Source of the DNA: Sphaerisporangium melleum
Lineage (GTDB): Bacteria > Actinomycetota > Actinomycetes > Streptosporangiales > Streptosporangiaceae
Length of the DNA: 49,892 bases
Assembly (NCBI RefSeq): GCF_014646695.1
Contig: NZ_BMNT01000052.1
Span: 1 to 49,892, forward strand
Reading direction: 5' to 3'
The translations under genes were made by a program, and so were the position numbers. Below, piece after piece: positions 8,533-16,132 of the stretch (position 1 is the first letter of the stretch; each line of letters opens with the position of its first letter). Under the pieces are notes generated by a model. It had not been told where the DNA came from and searched no databases. It saw only the letters and a list, made by a program, of their open reading frames with translations.

Positions 8533-8774
8533 GGTTGTGTGACTCGTTCCACGCGAGAAGGCGTGCCGGGTCCGATGGGAGCGGCACGGCGGCGGTCAAA
8601 ACAGCGGCCCGGGGTGCCGCCGCGGAGCGTTCCGCGGGCGGCCTCCTCGGTGCCACTGGTCCAACCTGCCGATCAAGCATGGCCGGTGGGCGAACACCCG
8701 ACGAAGGATGGAGGATCTTCTGGTTCCGTCGGGTTTCGCCAGTTCTGTCGGGCTTGCCCGGATTCGCCGGAGCG

Positions 8775-9452
8775 TCAGGCCGCCGGGTTGGCGAGATTCG
8801 CCTTGACGTTGCGGGTGACCTCGTCGACGACGATCTCGGTGGTGCCCGCGAGCACGCCGTCCAGCCCGGCCGTGGCGACGGACTCGGCGGTGACCTTCTC
8901 CACGTCGAGGTGGGCGGCCATGTCGGTGTCGATGTAGCCGACGTGCAGGCTCGACACCTGGACGCCCTGCGAGGCGAGTTCCCCGCGCAGCGCGTTGGTC
9001 ATGGCCCACTCGGCGGCCTTGGCGGCGCTGTAGGCGCCGGTCCGCGGAAGGTGCACCCACGAGAGCACCGAGCAGATGTTCAGGATGGCGCCGCCTCCGT
9101 TGCTCTCGATGACCGGCGCGAAGGCGCGGACGGCGGAGAGCGTGCCGAAGAAGTGCGTCTCCATCTCCAGGCGGATGTTGGCGAGGTCGCCCGTGAGCAG
9201 GCTGCTGCCGGTGGAGATGCCCGCGTTGTTGATCAGGAAGGTCGCGTCGGCGGCGACCTTCGCCGCCTGCTCGACCGAGGCGGGGTCGGTGATGTCCAGC
9301 CGCAGCGGCACCGCGCCCGGCACGTCGACCTTCTCGGGGTCACGGGCCGCGGCGTACACCTTGGCGCCGCGCTCGATCAACTGCGTCACGAACGCGCGGC
9401 CCAGCCCGCGGTTGCCGCCGGTCACCACGGCCACGGCGTTGTCGAGCCTCAT
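8775..9452 (-). CDS. SDR-family NAD(P)-dependent oxidoreductase
   Basis: 225 residues of a classical short-chain dehydrogenase: TGGNRGLG cofactor motif near the N-terminus, NNAG near residue 80, and a YSAAK catalytic YxxxK after SVLSW. The ATG at 9452 is preferred because AAGGAG lies 9 bp upstream. An ATG at 9461 would touch that ribosome binding site directly. The gene diverges from an HxlR regulator gene, and two copies of a palindromic operator lie between them. This is the usual arrangement for a regulator controlling a detoxifying reductase. The substrate is unknown. Confidence 0.92.
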   Translation of the reverse strand: MRLDNAVAVVTGGNRGLGRAFVTQLIERGAKVYAAARDPEKVDVPGAVPLRLDITDPASVEQAAKVAADATFLINNAGISTGSSLLTGDLANIRLEMETHFFGTLSAVRAFAPVIESNGGGAILNICSVLSWVHLPRTGAYSAAKAAEWAMTNALRGELASQGVQVSSLHVGYIDTDMAAHLDVEKVTAESVATAGLDGVLAGTTEIVVDEVTRNVKANLANPAA

Positions 9453-9491
9453 ATCGATCATCTCCTTGAACGGTCTGCCGACGTCTTCTGG

Positions 9492-9533
9492 CTTGGCAAC
9501 TCCAAGTTAGCAGCTCGCTTGGAAAAAACAAGT
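9492..9533. promoter_or_regulatory. Tandem HxlR-type operators, CTTGG-N6-CAAGT twice
   Basis: Two 16-bp sites of the form CTTGG-N6-CAAGT, at 9492-9507 and 9518-9533, repeat with a 26-bp period in the 98-bp gap between the divergent SDR and HxlR genes. Within each site CTTG and CAAG form the dyad arms. They are the probable binding sites of the neighbouring HxlR protein. Confidence 0.65.
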
Positions 9534-9550
9534 AAGAGTAGGATGTGCTC

Positions 9551-10012
9551 ATGAGAAGGACGACTCGCCAAGCGTTGCTCGATGCCGAGTGCGCGATCCA
9601 GCGCAGCCTCGACGTCTTCGAGGACCCATGGATGGTCCTGATCCTGCGCGAAGCACTCCTGGGCGCCACCCGCTTCGGTGACTTCCAGGTTAACCTCGGC
9701 ATCTCCACCGACCTGCTGACCGACCGGCTGGCCTCGCTGGTCGAGGCGGGCGTGCTCGAACGCCGCCCCTACAGCGAGCCGGGCAAGCGATCCCGCTACG
9801 GCTACCACCCCACCCAGGCGGGCCGCGATCTGTCCATCGTCCTCGCGGCCCTGCGCCAGTGGGGAGAGGTCCACCGGCCGCGCCAGGGCACTCCGTACGT
9901 CGAGTACCGCCACGCCCAGACCGGCGAGCCGCTGTCGGTGTCCTTCGTCGACCCGTCCGGCCGCGCGGTGCCCCGGGAAGAGGTCACCGTCGTGACCCGG
10001 CCCCCGAGCTGA
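9551..10012 (+). CDS. HxlR-family winged-helix transcriptional regulator
   Basis: 153 residues with the HxlR winged helix: AECAIQRSLDVFEDPWMVLILREALLGATRFGDFQ, then ISTDLLTDRLASLVEAGVLERRPY and a KRSRYGYHPTQAGRDL wing. A single Cys near residue 13 is at the place where redox- or aldehyde-sensing HxlR members carry their reactive cysteine. The ATG at 9551 is used, and a GTG two codons upstream is possible. It diverges from the SDR gene and probably represses both genes through the two operators between them. Confidence 0.9.
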   Translation: MRRTTRQALLDAECAIQRSLDVFEDPWMVLILREALLGATRFGDFQVNLGISTDLLTDRLASLVEAGVLERRPYSEPGKRSRYGYHPTQAGRDLSIVLAALRQWGEVHRPRQGTPYVEYRHAQTGEPLSVSFVDPSGRAVPREEVTVVTRPPS

Positions 10013-10137
10013 ATCTTTCACCGCCCTCCTCCTGCACCCGCCCACCCACCACGCCACGTTTCCCGAGGTCCCGGGCCCCGCCTCACCTGCGCGTCCCACC
10101 GGTCACACGGTCACGGCCGGACGCGGCGTCCGCCCGC

Positions 10138-10166
10138 TGTACAGGCCGCGCTAACCCGCCGAATCT
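10138..10166 (+). promoter_or_regulatory. Promoter-like motif TGTACA-N17-GAATCT before the GH6 gene
   Basis: CGCTGTACA, a 17-bp spacer and GAATCTG lie 78 bp before the GH6 start. They match the motif upstream of the CBM2 gene. A 15-bp palindrome (CGGACGC-G-GCGTCCG, 10118-10132) sits 5 bp upstream. The remaining gap from 10013 holds no gene. Confidence 0.5.
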
Positions 10167-10243
10167 GAAACCACTCGCGCACGGGGACGGTCCGCAGGCC
10201 GCCCCCGGCAGGACGGTCCCCTCATCGTGGTGGAGTGATCATC

Positions 10244-11614
10244 GTGAGATTCGGCTGGAACCGATCAGCGCGCGGCATCCTGACAGCGGCGACGACACTC
10301 GTGGCCACCCTGCTGGCCGTCGGAATGGGCACCGCGGCCAGGGCCGCCCCGGCGAACCCCGCACCCGTGGTGCCGGTGGACAATCCCTTCGCGGGGGTGA
10401 AGGGCTACGTCGACGCCGGCTGGGCCGGGCACGTCGAGACCTCGGCCGCCGCCGTGGGCGGGGCCGACGCCGACCGCATCCGCACGCTGCGGAACGTCCC
10501 CACCGCCGTCTGGCTCGACCGCATCGCCGACATCGCGACGTTGACGGACCACCTGGACGCCGCCCTAAAGCAGGGGGCCGGGTACATCACGCTGGTGCTG
10601 TACGACCTGCCGGACAAGAACTGCTGGTCGACGGTCTCCGACGCCGAGCTGCACGCGTCCGAGAACGGGCTGCAGCGCTACAAGACCGAGTTCATCGACC
10701 CGATCGCCGCCATCGTGGCGCGGCCGGAGTACCAGTCGCTGCGCGTGGCGACCATCATCGAGCCGCGTTCCCTGGCCTACCTGGTCACCGGCCTGAACAC
10801 CTTCTCGTGCACGATGGCGGCACAGTCGGGCGTCTACATCGCCGGCATCAGGTACGCGCTCGACACGCTCACGACGCTGCCCAACGTCTACACCTACCTG
10901 GACGTCGCGCACGCCGGGTGGACCGGCTGGGAGAACACCTTCACGCCGCTCGCCGCCCTGGTGACCGCGACCGTCCAGGGCACGTCGGCCGGGCTGCGCG
11001 CCCTGGACGGCATCGCCACCAACGTCGCCGACTACATCCCGACCCTGGAGCCCTTCCTGCCGAACCCGGAGCTGAACGTCGGGGGCGCGCCGGTCAGGTC
11101 GGCCCGCTTCTACGAAGGGAACCCGTACTTCGGCGAGCGGGACTACGCCACGGCGATGCGGCAGGCGCTCATCGCCAGGGGCTTCCCGACCTCCCTCGGC
11201 GCCGTCATCGACACCTCGCGAAACGGCTGGGGCGGCCCGGACCGGCCGGCCGCGGTGAGCACCTCGGCCGATCTCGACACCTATGTGAACGAGAGCCGTC
11301 TCGACCGGCGGCCGCACCGGTTCAGCCCTTGCAACCAGAACGGTGCGGGGCTCGGCGCCCGTCCGGTCGCCGGCCCGCTGCCCGGCGTGGACGCCTACCT
11401 GTGGATCAAACCGCCGGGCGAGTCGGACGGGGCGGGCGGGCCGCTGCTGCCTCCGGGCACCGACCGGCTGGTCGATCCGATGTGCGACCCGTCCAGGCCG
11501 AACCGCTGGGACCAGAGTGTGCAGACCAACGCGCTGCGCAACGCGCCGGCCGCCGGCGACTGGCACCACGAGCAGTTCCTGATGCTCGTCCGCAACGCCT
11601 ACCCCCCGCTGTGA
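10244..11614 (+). CDS. Secreted GH6-family protein lacking the usual catalytic acids
   Basis: 456 residues with a signal peptide (1-34, ending ARA-AP). The whole GH6 (cellobiohydrolase/endoglucanase) fold is traceable: NPFAGVKGYVD, YDLPDKNC, IIEPRSLAYL, YLDVAHAGW, VIDTSRNGWGG and the C-terminal YLWIKPPGESDG. In active GH6 enzymes the second block reads RDC and the third EPD. Here they are KN(126)C and EPR(175), so both the general acid Asp and the supporting Asp are replaced. The Asp of YLDVAH (220) and of PPGESD (395) remain. It may be a cellulose-binding pseudoenzyme or act by another route. GTG 10244 is chosen because GGTGGAG lies 8 bp upstream; GTG 10235 is also in frame. Confidence 0.88.
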   Translation: MRFGWNRSARGILTAATTLVATLLAVGMGTAARAAPANPAPVVPVDNPFAGVKGYVDAGWAGHVETSAAAVGGADADRIRTLRNVPTAVWLDRIADIATLTDHLDAALKQGAGYITLVLYDLPDKNCWSTVSDAELHASENGLQRYKTEFIDPIAAIVARPEYQSLRVATIIEPRSLAYLVTGLNTFSCTMAAQSGVYIAGIRYALDTLTTLPNVYTYLDVAHAGWTGWENTFTPLAALVTATVQGTSAGLRALDGIATNVADYIPTLEPFLPNPELNVGGAPVRSARFYEGNPYFGERDYATAMRQALIARGFPTSLGAVIDTSRNGWGGPDRPAAVSTSADLDTYVNESRLDRRPHRFSPCNQNGAGLGARPVAGPLPGVDAYLWIKPPGESDGAGGPLLPPGTDRLVDPMCDPSRPNRWDQSVQTNALRNAPAAGDWHHEQFLMLVRNAYPPL

Positions 11615-11630
11615 CCCCGGCCATGGCCCT

Positions 11631-11651
11631 GGCCCCGGGCGTGCCGGGGCC
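11631..11651. terminator. GC-rich hairpin after the GH6 gene
   Basis: A perfect 8-bp stem GGCCCCGG / CCGGGGCC with a 5-nt loop, 16 bp after the GH6 stop, in the gap between convergent genes. There is no U-tract. Confidence 0.5.
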
Positions 11652-11708
11652 GCACCGGCCATGACCTCACGGAACGGGCCGGGACGCCGTCACTTCCGGT
11701 GCGCCCGG

Positions 11709-11736
11709 CCCGCCCGCGCGTGAGGGCGCGGGCGGG
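11709..11736. terminator. Strong GC hairpin after the GH87-like gene
   Basis: An 11-bp perfect stem CCCGCCCGCGC / GCGCGGGCGGG with a 6-nt loop, 29 bp past the stop of the leftward GH87-like gene. It may serve both convergent genes. Confidence 0.6.
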
Positions 11737-11764
11737 ACCGGGACGTCCTCGCGCTGCCTGCTCC

Positions 11765-13873
11765 TCACCAGGCGGACGGCGGCGGGGGCGGCACGACGGG
11801 GGGACGGTCGTCGCAGGTGATGGTGTTGGGCAGCAGCCAGGGCGCCAGCCAGGGGCCCGCGGTGCCGCCGCCGTCGTTGCCGCCGCGATCGGTCAGCGAG
11901 AACTCCGAGCCGGTGGCCGGGAAGCCGAACGCCCCGCAGTTGTTGACCCCGACCGCGCCCACGTTGCGCGCGTCCACGTTCTCGAAGGACGCCGACCCCT
12001 TCACCCGGGCGCTGACCACCGAGGTGCCCGTGCCGTCCACCCGGATGTCCTTGAACCGCACGTCGCCGATGGAGTACAGGTCCCGCACCGACCACTCGCT
12101 GACCAGCATGATCGCGTTGTAGGTGTTGTCCAGGAAATGGTCCCCTGCCACCTCGATGTCGGCGTCGATGCTGCGCTCCAGGGCGTAGAACCAGATCGCG
12201 CCGAGGCCGATGTTCCAGTTCAGCTCGTAGGTGCCCGCGCGGACCGTGGTGTTGTCCGTGATCCGCAGGTACCCGGTGAACGGCTCGGCGCCGAAGCGGG
12301 ACCCGACCTGGATGGCGCTGCCCTCCCTGATCGGGTCGGCCACCAGGTTGCCGGAGAGGGTGGTGTCGGTGCCGCCGTAGACGGCGATGCCGTTGGCCAG
12401 CACCGGCGTCTGCACGGTGTTGCGGGCGAAGGTGTTGCGCGCGTTCGCGACCTTGTCCGACCACATGGCCAGGCCGTCGTCCCCGGTGTTGCGCACGAAG
12501 GTGTTCGTGACGACCGAGTCGGTGACCCCGGTGTGGAAGTTCAGCGCGTCCGCGATCTGGTCCACGATGATGGTGTTCCGGACGCGCAGGTTCCGCATCG
12601 GCCCGTCGAACCACATGCCGACCTTGGTGTGCCGGATGTGCAGGCCCTCGATCGTGGAGTCGCTCATCGCCCCGCCGACGCCGTTCACCTGGTCGTCGTC
12701 GATGCGCCCGCGCACGTCGCCCTCGATGGCGAACCCGGACAGGTGGACGTTCCTGCTGCCACCGGCGGCGGCGTCCTTGCCGTAGAAGCCCACTCCGGTG
12801 TGCGTCGAGCCATCGGGGGCGGGGGTCTCCAGCGCCACCTCGCGGCCCTTGATGATCGTGTACCAGTTGCCGGCGCCCTCGATCGTCACGTCGTCCACGA
12901 CGATGTGCCGGTTGACCTGGTAGGTACCCGGCGGGATGTACACCGTGAGGTTCTTGCGCTTGGCGTAGGCGATGGCCCGGTCGAACGCGGGAGCCGAGTC
13001 GCGGCGGCCGGACGGGTCGGCGCCGAACGCCAGCACGTTCGCCGCGACGAGACGTACGTGCGGCGCGCCGACCAGCTCGGAGTCGAGCAGGTCGATGACC
13101 GTCCACGCGGCGGCGCCGCGGGCCGGGGCGGTGAGCCGCACCTTGTCGCCCGCACGGTAGGTGCTGCCGAGCAGGAGGCGCTGCTCGTCGTAGAAGTGGC
13201 TCGGGCGGAACGGCTTGGCGATCACCGGGGCCGGCGTCGTCGCCGCCGGGACGCAGGAGCACTCGGTGATCCACCAGTCCGGGTGCAGCAGACCGGCGCC
13301 GGGGTCGTTGCTGAACGGGTACTGGTTGTACAGCCATGAGTACTGCGAGGTGAGCGTCATGGTCTTCTTGGCGCGGCCGTTGACCGTCACCTCCAGCGGC
13401 GCGGTGATGCCGCCGCCGCCCGGCGCGTCGGGGATGCTGTAGCGCACGGTGATCGCGTTCGCCGCGCGCGGCAGGGTGAACTCCACGTACTTCCCGGGCG
13501 TGAGCCGGACCGCTCTGCGGCCGGACGCCTCGGCGGGCAGTGTGTACGCCGTGCGGTCGGGGCCGATGACCGTGCCGTCGGTCACGGCGTTCTCGGCCTC
13601 CTGCTCGGTGAACGCGACGTCGGCGCCCCGGCCCGCGACCAGCGCCGGGTCGAGCCCGGCCCGGGTCACCACCGGCCCGCCGCCGCCCTTACCGCCGGCT
13701 GCCGCGCCGACCGCCGAACCGGTACCGGTGGCGCGGGCCGCGCCGTCGGCGGCGGCCGGGCCGCCGCCGAGCAGGGCACCGAGCACGGCTCCTGCCAGGG
13801 CGAGCGCGCCCACCGCCCTTCGCCGCCGTCGTCCCGGCCTCCTCGTCACGGCCTCGGTGCCGCTTCGTGTCAT
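11765..13873 (-). CDS. Secreted GH87-like beta-helix glucanase (mycodextranase / alpha-1,3-glucanase type)
   Basis: About 702 residues from the ATG at 13873, which begins an Arg-rich twin-arginine-like n-region and hydrophobic signal core (MTRSGTEAV to AAADG). The frame is open further upstream without signal-like sequence. A Gly/Ala linker leads to a CBM6-like N-terminal sandwich (FTEQEAENA to SRFGADPS-like start of the helix) and then a right-handed parallel beta-helix with GH87-type blocks: VNGVGGAMSDSTIEGLHIRHTKVGMW, DALNFHTG, NTGDDGLAMWS, NGIAVYGG and IWFYALE. The acidic DALN and GDDG motifs are the likely catalytic Asp cluster. It would act outside the cell on alpha-glucans of fungal walls or biofilm. 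GH55 or GH28-like alternatives are less likely. Confidence 0.78.
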   Translation of the reverse strand: MTRSGTEAVTRRPGRRRRRAVGALALAGAVLGALLGGGPAAADGAARATGTGSAVGAAAGGKGGGGPVVTRAGLDPALVAGRGADVAFTEQEAENAVTDGTVIGPDRTAYTLPAEASGRRAVRLTPGKYVEFTLPRAANAITVRYSIPDAPGGGGITAPLEVTVNGRAKKTMTLTSQYSWLYNQYPFSNDPGAGLLHPDWWITECSCVPAATTPAPVIAKPFRPSHFYDEQRLLLGSTYRAGDKVRLTAPARGAAAWTVIDLLDSELVGAPHVRLVAANVLAFGADPSGRRDSAPAFDRAIAYAKRKNLTVYIPPGTYQVNRHIVVDDVTIEGAGNWYTIIKGREVALETPAPDGSTHTGVGFYGKDAAAGGSRNVHLSGFAIEGDVRGRIDDDQVNGVGGAMSDSTIEGLHIRHTKVGMWFDGPMRNLRVRNTIIVDQIADALNFHTGVTDSVVTNTFVRNTGDDGLAMWSDKVANARNTFARNTVQTPVLANGIAVYGGTDTTLSGNLVADPIREGSAIQVGSRFGAEPFTGYLRITDNTTVRAGTYELNWNIGLGAIWFYALERSIDADIEVAGDHFLDNTYNAIMLVSEWSVRDLYSIGDVRFKDIRVDGTGTSVVSARVKGSASFENVDARNVGAVGVNNCGAFGFPATGSEFSLTDRGGNDGGGTAGPWLAPWLLPNTITCDDRPPVVPPPPPSAW

Positions 13874-14105
13874 CGCACGCTCGTTTCTCTCGGGGGGTGA
13901 GCCCTCAACGCGCCCGAGCGAGCGCTGTGAGGTGAGGTGACCATAGATCCCCACCTCCGAGTCCACAAGAGTCTGCGAATAACTTTCATGACCATGCCGA
14001 CTTGATGCAAAGATGCTCGTACTTCTTGCGAGCACTTCCGCAGGCACCGACACCGCACCGGTACCGGCGAGATCCCATGGACCCGCTCCGGGGGGGGCAC
14101 GGCGG

Positions 14106-14984
14106 TCACGCGTCGCGGTCGCTCCGGGTGTCCTCGGCGGCGATGAGGCCGACCGCCTCGGTCAGGCCGTCGATGCCGGCCACACCCCTGTCGTGCAGGG
14201 GGCGCGGGTCCAGGCCCGCGGCGCGCATGGCGTCCGCGAAGTGCTCGATGTCCTTGCGCATCAGCCCCTGCAGGTGCTCGGCGATCTCGGGGGTGAGATC
14301 GCCGCCCAGCGCCCGCAGGATGGCACTGCCGCCGCTGCTCGCCCCGATGACGTCCTGGACCGCGCGGACGCCGATCCCGAGCCGGGCGGCCAGGCGCACC
14401 AGGTCCACGGCGTTCAGCAGGTTCGACATGGTCATGGCGTTGTTGAGCAGCTTGGCGGTCTGCCCGCCGCCGGCCGGACCCATGTACGCGACCTTGGCGG
14501 AGAAGGTGTCGAAGACCGGGGCGCACAGGTCGAACGCCGTCCGGTCGCCACCGCAGATGGTGGTGAGCCTGCGCGCCCTGGCGCCCGGACCGCCCCCGCT
14601 GACCGGGGCGTCCAGGTAGCGGACGCCCATCCGGGCCAGGTGCTCGGCGATCCGGCGGTTCTCGCCCGGGTCACCGGTGCCGTGATTCACGATGATCAAC
14701 CCGGGCCGCAGCGCCTCGGGCACGCCGGGCGTACGCAGAATGTCCCAGATGTCGTTGTCGTCGCGCAGGCAGAGCGCGAGCACGTCCACGGCCGCTGCCA
14801 GCTCGGCCGGGGTGGCGTGCACGACGTACGGCACGCCGGCGAGGACGTCCAGGCTCTGCGGACGGCGCGCCCACACGTGCAGCGCGTGCTCGCTCTCGCC
14901 GATCGCCTGCGCCATCGGCGCACCCTGGTCGCCAAGGCCGATGAAGCCGACCGTCAGCGTGCGATCCCGAGTGGTGGTGGTCAT
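14106..14984 (-). CDS. 6-phosphogluconate / 3-hydroxyisobutyrate dehydrogenase-family oxidoreductase
   Basis: 292 residues of the beta-hydroxyacid dehydrogenase family. The cofactor motif is GFIGLGDQGAPMA (canonical GFIGLGxMG, with Gln in place of Met). The substrate block is DAPVSGGGPGA, and GGGQTAKLLNNAM holds the catalytic Lys and following Asn. It should oxidise a 3-hydroxy acid or reduce the semialdehyde using NAD(P). It lies 48 bp behind a co-directional SDR gene and probably forms a two-gene operon with it. The flanking gene on the left is the GH87-like gene, 232 bp away, with no gene in between. Confidence 0.88.
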   Translation of the reverse strand: MTTTTRDRTLTVGFIGLGDQGAPMAQAIGESEHALHVWARRPQSLDVLAGVPYVVHATPAELAAAVDVLALCLRDDNDIWDILRTPGVPEALRPGLIIVNHGTGDPGENRRIAEHLARMGVRYLDAPVSGGGPGARARRLTTICGGDRTAFDLCAPVFDTFSAKVAYMGPAGGGQTAKLLNNAMTMSNLLNAVDLVRLAARLGIGVRAVQDVIGASSGGSAILRALGGDLTPEIAEHLQGLMRKDIEHFADAMRAAGLDPRPLHDRGVAGIDGLTEAVGLIAAEDTRSDRDA

Positions 14985-15032
14985 GTCGTCAGCTCGCTTT
15001 CGTCGATCGTGAACACCCGCGCGGACGGCGCC

Positions 15033-15950
15033 TCACGGCAGGAGGCCCAGGGCGGTGTCCCACAGGCGCTCGGCGTTGGCCGGATCGACCGCGTACCAGG
15101 CGACCCCGGAGTAGTCGGGCGTGCGGGTGGTGATGACCGCCGCCTCGTTGCAGTCCTCGAAGTACCGGCCGCCGACCTTGTCCAGCAGCGGCGACGCGGC
15201 CAGCAGCACCGACGTCGCGGCCCCCTGGCGCGGCGTCTTCTGCCGCTCCTTCGGCGTCTTCAGGCCGCCCGTGTGCTTCTGCAGGTTGGTGGCGATCGCC
15301 CCCGGGTTCAGGGCGTTGGCATAGATGCCCTCACCCGCCCAGCGCCGGGTCGCCTCGACCGCGAGCAGCGCGTTGGCGGTCTTGGACTGGCCGTAGGCGA
15401 CCAGCGGGTCGTACGGGCGGAAGTCGAAGTGCAGGTCGTCGAAGACCACCGGCGAGAACAGGTTCCCGCTGGAGCTGACCGACACGACGCGGGCGCCGCC
15501 CGCGGCGGCCAGCGCGTCGTGCAGGCCGACGGTCAGCGCGAAGTGCCCCATGAAGTTGGTGGCGAACTGCATCTCCCAGCCCTCGCGGGTGCGCTCCAGC
15601 GCGGGCAGCGCCATGATTCCCGCGTTGTTCACCAGGATGTGCAGCGGCCCCTCCCAGCCGGCGGCGAACCGCTCGACCGAGCCCTGGTCGGATAGGTCCA
15701 GCGGGCGGACCGACACCTTGTCGTTGCCGGTGGTGGCCGTGATGTCGGCGGCGGTCTCCGCGGCGGCCTCGGGCCGGCGGACCGCGAGGGTCACCTCGGC
15801 GCCGGCCTTCGCCAGCGCGCGTGCGGTCTCGACGCCGATCCCGGAGTTGGCGCCGGTCACCAGCGCGCGCCGCCCGGTGAGGTCCACCCCTTCGATGACG
15901 TCGTCGGTGGTGGACCCGAAGCCGAAGGGGGTCCTGATGGGCTCTGCCAT
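15033..15950 (-). CDS. SDR-family oxidoreductase, retinol-dehydrogenase-like
   Basis: 305 residues. MAEPIRTPFGFGSTTDDVIEG precedes the Rossmann motif TGANSGIG (about 31-38). NNAG, VSVSSSG and YGQSKTAN (YxxxK) follow in normal order, and a NPGAI block marks the extended substrate loop of the plant-protochlorophyllide/retinol-dehydrogenase-like group. The ATG at 15950 has GGAAAGG 9 bp upstream. The frame is open further left but without a ribosome binding site. It is the first gene of a probable operon with the downstream hydroxyacid dehydrogenase. The substrate is unknown. Confidence 0.92.
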   Translation of the reverse strand: MAEPIRTPFGFGSTTDDVIEGVDLTGRRALVTGANSGIGVETARALAKAGAEVTLAVRRPEAAAETAADITATTGNDKVSVRPLDLSDQGSVERFAAGWEGPLHILVNNAGIMALPALERTREGWEMQFATNFMGHFALTVGLHDALAAAGGARVVSVSSSGNLFSPVVFDDLHFDFRPYDPLVAYGQSKTANALLAVEATRRWAGEGIYANALNPGAIATNLQKHTGGLKTPKERQKTPRQGAATSVLLAASPLLDKVGGRYFEDCNEAAVITTRTPDYSGVAWYAVDPANAERLWDTALGLLP

Positions 15951-16132
15951 GTGCTCTGGCCTTTCCGGTGGAACGTCGTCCGCGGCCGGACCCGGCCGGC
16001 GGACCGCGCCGCCGCGCATCGGCCGGCGGCACGTCGTCCATGGTGGCCAGGACCGCGAGGACCAGCCAGATCCCCACTCACACCGGTACTCCCAGGGTCA
16101 GGCTCCGCCCGCCGCCGTGGCCGGGTGGGGCG

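Noticed and set aside
11667-13337. A 556-codon minus-strand frame over the GH87-like gene
   Set aside because: It is the out-of-frame shadow of the GH87-like gene and is Arg/His/Gln-rich without domains.
13874-14053. 60-residue N-terminal extension of the GH87-like protein
   Set aside because: A signal peptide must be N-terminal; the extension would bury it. The ATG at 13873 is preferred.
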